Shown here in pieces: positions 33,820-38,611 of a DNA stretch of 38,611 nucleotides (the stretch's first letter is position 1; every line of letters starts with the position of its first letter). The stretch covers positions 1-38,611 of the forward strand of contig NZ_JXYH01000036.1 of NCBI RefSeq assembly GCF_001262635.1. Direction: 5' to 3'. The notes beneath the pieces are model-generated. The model was not told the DNA's origin, ran no database searches, and was given only the letters and a program-made list of their open reading frames with translations. The stretch comes from Aestuariivita boseongensis (GTDB lineage Bacteria; Pseudomonadota; Alphaproteobacteria; Rhodobacterales; Rhodobacteraceae). Position numbers and translations under genes: made by a program.

Positions 33820-34461
33820 TCAGGTTTTTTCCTCGAATTTGCAGAGATCGCGGATGATGCAGGCGTCGCATTTGGGCTTGCGCGCCACGCAGGTATAGCG
33901 GCCGTGCAGGATCATCCAGTGATGCGCATGCAGCTGGAATTCGGCCGGGATGTTGTCTTCGATGGCGCGTTCGACCGCGTCCACATCCTTGCCCGGCGCA
34001 ATGCCCGACCGGTTGCCCAGCCGGAAGATATGCGTATCGACCGCCTGCGCCGGGAACCGCCACCACATGTTCAAAACCACATTGGCCGTCTTGCGCCCCA
34101 CACCGGGCAGCGATTGCAGAGCAGCGCGCGACGAGGGGACCTCACCGCCATAGTCCTCGACCAGAATGCGGGAGAGCTTCATGACGTTCTTGGCCTTATT
34201 GCGGTAAAGGCCGATCGTCTTGATATGCTCGATCAGTTTTTCTTCGCCCAGATCCAGCATCTTTTGCGGGGTGTCGGCGATCTTGAACAGCTCTTTGGTG
34301 GCCTTGTTAACGCCCGCATCGGTGGCTTGCGCCGAAAGCGCCACGGCCACCACCAGCGTATAGGCGTTCACGTGATCCAGTTCACCCTTGGGTTCGGGCT
34401 CGGCCGCGCGGAAGCGGGTGAAGATCTCGTGGATCGTGTGGTAATCAAGTTGCTTTGCCAT
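33820..34461 (-). CDS. nth: Endonuclease III
   Basis: A 213-residue DNA glycosylase/AP lyase for oxidised pyrimidines. The helix-hairpin-helix is LQSLPGVGRKTANVVL with catalytic Lys; catalytic Asp in VDTHIFRLGNR; the 4Fe-4S ligands C-x6-C-x2-C-x5-C lie in CVARKPKCDACIIRDLC. The ATG at 34461 (MAKQLDYHTIHEIF) fits the family; AAGGCG lies 5-8 nt upstream. It leads the kinase-GNAT operon and is divergent from the methyltransferase gene at 34573, giving two DNA repair genes back to back. Confidence 0.96.
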   Translation of the reverse strand: MAKQLDYHTIHEIFTRFRAAEPEPKGELDHVNAYTLVVAVALSAQATDAGVNKATKELFKIADTPQKMLDLGEEKLIEHIKTIGLYRNKAKNVMKLSRILVEDYGGEVPSSRAALQSLPGVGRKTANVVLNMWWRFPAQAVDTHIFRLGNRSGIAPGKDVDAVERAIEDNIPAEFQLHAHHWMILHGRYTCVARKPKCDACIIRDLCKFEEKT

Positions 34462-34572
34462 CCGCGCCTTATTGCCCAAGCCTGCCCGCCATCGCAACGC
34501 CAAAGCGCAGGTTTCGGGTCGTCGCCGCCGCCCCGCCGCGGTAAATTCCCCTCAAGGACGGAGATTTGCGCC

Positions 34573-35424
34573 ATGAACATTCAGAACACCGACCAGGGAT
34601 ATCATTACAACGTCATGCGCCGGGCCATCGACCTGATAGATCAGGGCGGGCCGGCCATGACGCTGGACGATCTGGCGCGCGAGATGAACATGAGCCCCGC
34701 GCATTTCCAGCGGCTGTTCTCGCAATGGGTGGGCGTCAGTCCGAAACGGTATCAGCAATACCTGACGCTGGGCCATGCCAAGGCGCTGCTGCGCGAGAGG
34801 TTCACCATGCTGGAGACCGCGCATGAGGCTGGCCTGTCCGGTGGCGGGCGGCTGCACGATCTGTTCCTGCGCTGGGAAGCGATGAGCCCCGGCGATTACG
34901 CCAAGGGTGGCGAGGGGCTGACGATCTATTGGGGCTGGTTCGAAAGCCCCTTTGGGCCTGCGCTTGTCATGGGCACCGACAAGGGCATCTGCGGCATGGG
35001 CTTTGCCGCCGAAAGCGGGGAAGAGCACGCGATGGAGGATCTGACAGGACGCTGGCCCAAGGCCACATTCATCGAAGACCCGATGCGCCTGCGTCCCTGG
35101 GTGCTGGCGGCTTTTGGTGCGGACGGCGCGCTGGACACGGCGCCCCTGTTCCTGATCGGCGCCCCTTTCCAGATCAAGGTGTGGGAGGCGCTTTTGACCA
35201 TCCCATCCGGCCATGTGACCACCTATTCCGAGATTGCCCAGCATATCGGCCAGCCCAAGGCGGTGCGGGCGGTGGGCACGGCGGTGGGCCGCAATCCGGT
35301 CAGCTGGCTGATCCCCTGCCACCGTGCTTTGCGCAAATCCGGTGGACTGGGCGGATATCACTGGGGCCTGCCCGTGAAACGCGCGATGCTGGCTTTTGAG
35401 GCGGCACAGGTAGATGCCGGGTAA
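34573..35424 (+). CDS. AraC-HTH / methylated-DNA-cysteine methyltransferase (Ada-like)
   Basis: A 283-residue fusion. N-terminal AraC-type HTH (LDDLAREMNMSPAHFQRLFS, QWVGVSPKRYQQYLTLGHAK), then the Ada-like methyltransferase with the RNase H-like domain (ESPFGPALVMGTDKGICGMGF) and the active-site PCHR in SWLIPCHRALRKSGGLGGYHWG. It lacks the N-terminal Ada zinc domain with the phosphotriester-accepting Cys38. It repairs O6-methylguanine in a suicidal manner and may also regulate transcription. GGAG stands 10 nt before the ATG. It is divergent from nth. Confidence 0.93.
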   Translation: MNIQNTDQGYHYNVMRRAIDLIDQGGPAMTLDDLAREMNMSPAHFQRLFSQWVGVSPKRYQQYLTLGHAKALLRERFTMLETAHEAGLSGGGRLHDLFLRWEAMSPGDYAKGGEGLTIYWGWFESPFGPALVMGTDKGICGMGFAAESGEEHAMEDLTGRWPKATFIEDPMRLRPWVLAAFGADGALDTAPLFLIGAPFQIKVWEALLTIPSGHVTTYSEIAQHIGQPKAVRAVGTAVGRNPVSWLIPCHRALRKSGGLGGYHWGLPVKRAMLAFEAAQVDAG

Positions 35425-35512
35425 CACCCCCTGATTGCAGCGAAAAACCGCCGAAATGCGGGCTGTTATTGCATAACAACGGTGCCAGGCGCACATAGCG
35501 CGTATCACCACG

Positions 35513-35538
35513 GGACGCGCCGTGCATAAAGCGCGTCC
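35513..35538 (+). promoter_or_regulatory. 8-bp perfect inverted repeat in the OmpA-lipoprotein leader
   Basis: GGACGCGC (35513-35520) and GCGCGTCC (35531-35538) around a 10-nt spacer. It lies 20 bp before the start of the OmpA-type gene. It could be a leader hairpin or an operator. A smaller GTTAT/ATAAC palindrome at about 35465-35477 lies upstream. Confidence 0.45.
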
Positions 35539-35558
35539 GAGTAAGAGAGCAGAGAGAT

Positions 35559-36218
35559 ATGACATTCGCAAAAACCCCGTTCATCCTTGCAACCGTTGCG
35601 GTTTTGGGCCTGACGGCCTGTACCGATCCGGGCCAGTTGGGCGACCCGAACAACCCGAACCGCAACCGCGATCAGGGCGTTTTGCTGGGCGCCGGCATCG
35701 GCGCGGCACTGGGCCAGATCATCGGTGGCGATACCGAAGCCACCGTGGGCGGCGCCGTGGCCGGTGCGGTGGCGGGCGGCCTGATCGGCAACAACCTCGA
35801 TAAGCAGGAGGCCGATCTGCGCGCCAGCCTGGGCAATGACCAGGTTCGGATCACCAATACCGGTGACCGCCTGATCGTGACGCTGCCGCAGGATATCCTG
35901 TTTGCCACCGACAGTTTCTCGGTCCGGCCCGATCTGCAGCGCGACCTGCGCGCGGTGGCCAGCAACCTGCAGGCTTATCCCAACAGCACGATCCAGATCA
36001 TCGGCCATACCGACAACACCGGCGACGCGGGTTATAACCAGCTCCTGTCGGAGCGCCGCGCCAACGCGGTGGCCGACGTGCTTCTGGACGCGGGTGTCCC
36101 GTTCTCGCGCATCCGCACGCTGGGCCGGGGCGAGTCGCAGCCGGTTGCCTCGAACCTCAGCCCTGAAGGGCGCGCCCAGAACCGCCGGGTCGAGATCGTG
36201 ATCCTGCCCAACAGCTGA
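35559..36218 (+). CDS. OmpA-family outer-membrane lipoprotein (YiaD-like)
   Basis: A 219-residue protein. Lipoprotein signal MTFAKTPFILATVAVLGLTAC with Cys21. Then a glycine-zipper (GVLLGAGIGAALGQIIGG and GGAVAGAVAGGLIGN, about 40-77), and a C-terminal OmpA domain (about 105-219) with the peptidoglycan-binding pattern IIGHTDNTGDAGYNQLLSER and QNRRVEIVI. It should be tied to the outer membrane and grip peptidoglycan. The ATG at 35559 has AGAGAG upstream. It has its own leader and ends before a hairpin. Confidence 0.93.
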   Translation: MTFAKTPFILATVAVLGLTACTDPGQLGDPNNPNRNRDQGVLLGAGIGAALGQIIGGDTEATVGGAVAGAVAGGLIGNNLDKQEADLRASLGNDQVRITNTGDRLIVTLPQDILFATDSFSVRPDLQRDLRAVASNLQAYPNSTIQIIGHTDNTGDAGYNQLLSERRANAVADVLLDAGVPFSRIRTLGRGESQPVASNLSPEGRAQNRRVEIVILPNS

Positions 36219-36236
36219 TTCACATCACCCCCTCAG

Positions 36237-36261
36237 CCTGCGCACGACCCTTGTGCGCAGG
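36237..36261 (+). terminator. Hairpin after the OmpA-type gene
   Basis: CCTGCGCAC (36237-36245) and GTGCGCAGG (36253-36261) make a perfect 9-bp stem with a 7-nt loop 19 bp after the stop. No run of T follows, so it is a probable but not classic terminator. Confidence 0.6.
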
Positions 36262-36331
36262 CATACAGTTGGCTTGTGTGTGCTGCTGACCTAGCTATGG
36301 CGCAATGCAAGTCATGCTAAGGGGTACTTTC

Positions 36332-36874
36332 ATGGGTACGTATTCACTTTTGGGCATCTCGGGCTCTCTCCGGGCCGAGGCGACCAACCGCAAACTGATC
36401 CGCGAGGCAGCGCGTCTTTTTGATCCGGCGTCTTATGTGGAGGCCGATCTGAACCTGCCTCTTTACGATGGCGACGCGGAAGAGGCCGACGGCATCCCTG
36501 CCGCGGTCCAGACATTGGCCGATCAGATTGCCGCCGCCGATGCGGTGGTGATTTCCACGCCGGAATACAACAAGGGGCCGTCAGGCGTTCTGAAAAACGC
36601 GCTGGACTGGGTCAGCCGGACCGACGGCAAGCCCTGGGCGGACAAGCCTGTCGCAGTTATGTCGGCGGCTGCAGGCCGTGCGGGCGGCGAACGGGCGCAG
36701 ATGGTGCTGCGCGGGTTCATGGTGCCGTTTCGCCCACGCATTCTGCAGGGCCCCGAGATGCATCTCGCAGGCTCGCGCGACCAGTTCGACGACAACGGAC
36801 AGCTGACAGGAGAGCTTTACCTGAAGACCCTGCAAGAGCTGATGAATGCTCTGAAAGCTGAAATCGGACGGTAG
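36332..36874 (+). CDS. NADPH-dependent FMN reductase family protein
   Basis: A 180-residue flavodoxin-like flavoprotein. LLGISGSLRAEATNRKLIRE holds the FMN phosphate loop (GSLRxxxTN) and ISTPEYNKGPSGVLKNALDW is the family PEYN motif. The start at ATG 36332 is preferred because AAGGGG lies 7 nt before it; ATGs at 36305 and 36314 are weaker. It probably reduces quinones, chromate or FMN with NAD(P)H. The dehydratase gene begins 4 nt after its stop, so they are co-transcribed. Confidence 0.92.
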   Translation: MGTYSLLGISGSLRAEATNRKLIREAARLFDPASYVEADLNLPLYDGDAEEADGIPAAVQTLADQIAAADAVVISTPEYNKGPSGVLKNALDWVSRTDGKPWADKPVAVMSAAAGRAGGERAQMVLRGFMVPFRPRILQGPEMHLAGSRDQFDDNGQLTGELYLKTLQELMNALKAEIGR

Positions 36875-36878
36875 GGCG

Positions 36879-37667
36879 ATGCAGGTCGTCGCCGATCTGA
36901 TTGACCCGGCCCGTGCCACCGCGCTGAACGTTACGCTAGGGCGGGAGGGGGCGTTTGCTGAAGGTGATGCGCTGCCGCCCTTCTATCACCAGATCTATTT
37001 CTGGGAGCCGGTCGCCGCGCCCGGGCTGGGCCGCGACGGTCACCCCCGCGTGGGCGGTCTGATTCCCGATATGGGCCTGCCGCGCCGGATGTGGGCCGGG
37101 GGGCGATTGGAGTTTTCCCAACCACTGCGCGCGGGATTGCCGGCGGAAAAGCGCAGCAGCGTCGACACCGCCCAGCGTAAAGAGGGGCGGAGCGGCCCCT
37201 TGGGGTTTGTCACCCTGCGCCACGAGATCTGGCAGGACGGGCAGCTATGCCTGACCGAATGGAAGGATCTGGTCTATCGCGAAGATCCCGACCCGGCCGC
37301 GCCCCAGCCGCAGGCCCAGAAGGCGCGGCAGGATGAAACATCGGCGCGGGTGCAGGGCTTCACCTCGACCATGTTGTTTCGGTATTCGGCGCTGACCTTC
37401 AATGGCCACCGCATTCATTACGACCGCGATTATGCCAAATCGGTCGAAGGTTATGGCGGGCTGGTGGTGCATGGCCCGCTTCTGGCGCAGCTTCTGATGC
37501 TGATGGCCGAGGAAGAGATGGGGCCGCTTGCCGCGTTTTCCTTCCGCGCCACATCGGCGCTGATGGACGGGGAAGAGGCCACGTTGTGCCGCAACGGGCA
37601 GGCGTTGTGGGTGCGCGGGCCGGATGGCCGCCAGAACATGCAGGCAGAGGCGGCGGCGTCAGAGTGA
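36879..37667 (+). CDS. FAS1-like/MaoC-type hot-dog dehydratase (mesaconyl-C4-CoA hydratase-like)
   Basis: A 262-residue double hot-dog protein. N-terminal half GDALPPFYHQIYFWEPV, the middle GRLEFSQPLRAGLPAE, and the C-terminal hydratase half with HRIHYDRDYAKSVEGYGGLV and VHGPLLAQLLM, the MaoC-type catalytic Asp/His pattern. Family members hydrate mesaconyl-C4-CoA or related unsaturated acyl-CoAs. It begins 4 nt after the FMN reductase stop. It ends in a 9-bp tail-to-tail overlap with the FAD oxidoreductase gene. The exact substrate is not deducible. Confidence 0.88.
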   Translation: MQVVADLIDPARATALNVTLGREGAFAEGDALPPFYHQIYFWEPVAAPGLGRDGHPRVGGLIPDMGLPRRMWAGGRLEFSQPLRAGLPAEKRSSVDTAQRKEGRSGPLGFVTLRHEIWQDGQLCLTEWKDLVYREDPDPAAPQPQAQKARQDETSARVQGFTSTMLFRYSALTFNGHRIHYDRDYAKSVEGYGGLVVHGPLLAQLLMLMAEEEMGPLAAFSFRATSALMDGEEATLCRNGQALWVRGPDGRQNMQAEAAASE

Positions 37668-38611
37668 CGCCTCGACGCGGAAGGCGTCGGGGATCGCGTC
37701 GCGCCCTTCCAGCACCAGATCGGCCATGATCTCGGCCAGCTTCGGGGCCATGCCGAAGCCGATCTTGAAGCCACCATTGGCGATATAGGCATCAGGCCTG
37801 CCGGGCCAGGGGCCCGCCATGGGCGCGCGCGACCGGGCACGGGGGCGCAGCCCGGCCCAGCGATCCACCACTTTCGCGTCGCGCAGCGCGGGCACCTGTG
37901 CGTGGGCGCGGGCGATAACGTCATCCAGCTGCGTGTCGGTGCAGGTGGGATCGTCATAGTCCCGTTCCGAGGTCGATCCGACGGCAATCGTCCCATCCGC
38001 ATGGGGAATGATGTGCAGGGCATCGGCGAAAAGCTGCGGCGCGTCCGCCGGCAGGGGCGCGGCAGGAGCCAGCAGCGCGGCCTGCCCTTTGACGCCATTG
38101 CCGACGCTGCGGTGATGGCCCGCGTTCAGCGCCTCGAGCCCCGCCACGCCGGTGCACCAGATCGTGGGGCCTGTGTCGGGGCCGTCCGCCGCGACAGTGA
38201 CGCCTTTGGTGGCAAGCGCCGCGACAAGGGCCGCGCAGGCACGGCGCGGATGCATGCGCGCGCTCAGCGTGTCGTGGATCAGAAGGCCGGTGGGGCTGTG
38301 CGGGGCCCAATCGCCAGCCGCGCCCGCGTCGATCACGCGCCAGTCCGCCCGTCCTTGCCAGAGACCGCGCGCCGTTTCTTCCCGCGCGCGGGCAAGCGCC
38401 AGCGCGTGATCATCGGCGATGGGCTGCAGCCGCCCCGTGCGGCCATAGCCGGAGGAGGTGCCGCCCGCGGCCTCCACCCCGGCCCAGAACGGTTCGGCCA
38501 GAAGCAGGCTTTCGAACTGAAATGCCTTCTTGTCGTTCCAGTTTTCCGGCACATGGGGGGCCAGCGCACCGACCAGACCGCCGCTGGCCCCGGCCCCCGG
38601 GCCGGCGGGGT
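37659..38611 (-). CDS. FAD-dependent amino acid oxidoreductase (DAO family), 5'-partial
   Basis: The frame is open to the window edge; about 316 residues are visible, and the N-terminal FAD-binding GxGxxG lies at or beyond the edge (GAGASGG is just visible). Family stretches: LVGALAPHVPENWNDKKAFQ, GRTGRLQPIADD, VGSTSERDYDDPTC, DRWAGLRPRARSRAP and NGGFKIGFGMAPKLAEIM near the end. It resembles glycine/D-amino-acid oxidases such as ThiO/DadA-like proteins; ThiO cannot be claimed from context. The gene is convergent with the dehydratase gene, overlapping by 9 bp. Confidence 0.9.
   Translation of the reverse strand, partial: PAGPGAGASGGLVGALAPHVPENWNDKKAFQFESLLLAEPFWAGVEAAGGTSSGYGRTGRLQPIADDHALALARAREETARGLWQGRADWRVIDAGAAGDWAPHSPTGLLIHDTLSARMHPRRACAALVAALATKGVTVAADGPDTGPTIWCTGVAGLEALNAGHHRSVGNGVKGQAALLAPAAPLPADAPQLFADALHIIPHADGTIAVGSTSERDYDDPTCTDTQLDDVIARAHAQVPALRDAKVVDRWAGLRPRARSRAPMAGPWPGRPDAYIANGGFKIGFGMAPKLAEIMADLVLEGRDAIPDAFRVEASL

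Noticed and set aside
33817-34572. N-terminal extension of the methyltransferase protein across nth
   Set aside because: It is antisense to nth, whose iron-sulfur and HhH motifs are clear; the HTH domain begins at 34573.

Overview
The window reads as a high-GC alphaproteobacterial chromosome segment, most probably Rhodobacterales (Roseobacter/Rhodobacter type). The signs are an fbc-type petABC operon, a short RibH2-type lumazine synthase behind an FMN riboswitch, a PAS-PAS hybrid kinase with a VAHDFSN H-box, a LIV transporter locus fused with acyl-CoA ligase genes, a DUF2975/XRE pair, and tight ATGA/GTGA/TGATG gene overlaps. No tRNA, rRNA, CRISPR array, insertion sequence or prophage was seen; this looks like ordinary core chromosome with several non-coding elements of interest.

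Layout. 1-3.7 kb: a two-component pair (partial response regulator and cytoplasmic hybrid kinase, minus strand), a small lipoprotein, and a DUF2975 membrane protein translationally coupled to an XRE regulator. 3.8-12.7 kb: one plus-strand operon with a long-chain-type acyl-CoA synthetase, LivG, LivH, a small two-helix membrane protein, LivM, a periplasmic binding protein, LivF and a PaaK-like protein that lacks the usual ATP-binding loop. This looks like uptake plus CoA activation of a carboxylic acid. 12.8-17.4 kb: an orphan Fe3+-type ABC permease, a COG0523 GTPase coupled to aroC, and an outer-membrane barrel protein. 17.5-20.9 kb: a TPP riboswitch and thiBPQ thiamine importer. 21.1-23.1 kb: ribH2 with its FMN riboswitch, divergent from a PaiB-type FMN-binding regulator and a glutathione transferase. 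23.3-26.1 kb: petABC (cytochrome bc1) with a strong terminator.

26.2-38.6 kb: a quinone-oxidoreductase-like enzyme, a LysR regulator divergent from a DUF4399 protein with a palindrome-rich spacer, FadH (2,4-dienoyl-CoA reductase) divergent from RppH, an exported protein gene overlapping rppH, a 340-bp non-coding stretch bounded by two REP-like elements, a minus-strand nth-PfkB kinase-GNAT operon, an HTH/methylguanine methyltransferase, an OmpA-type lipoprotein, an FMN reductase, a hot-dog dehydratase, and a partial FAD amine oxidoreductase running off the end.

Most distinctive signals: five exactly 11-bp-phased GTGCAC palindromes between livG and livH; three REP-like elements with identical architecture (GTAG plus an 18-nt palindrome); the loss of the A3 loop in the PaaK-like protein; a 25-bp motif repeated at two distant intergenic sites; and perfect inverted repeats at the kinase ribosome-binding site and between lysR and the DUF4399 gene. 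I did not find clear evidence of a wholly new multi-gene system. The LIV/ligase locus with its accessory small membrane protein is the best candidate for undescribed biology.
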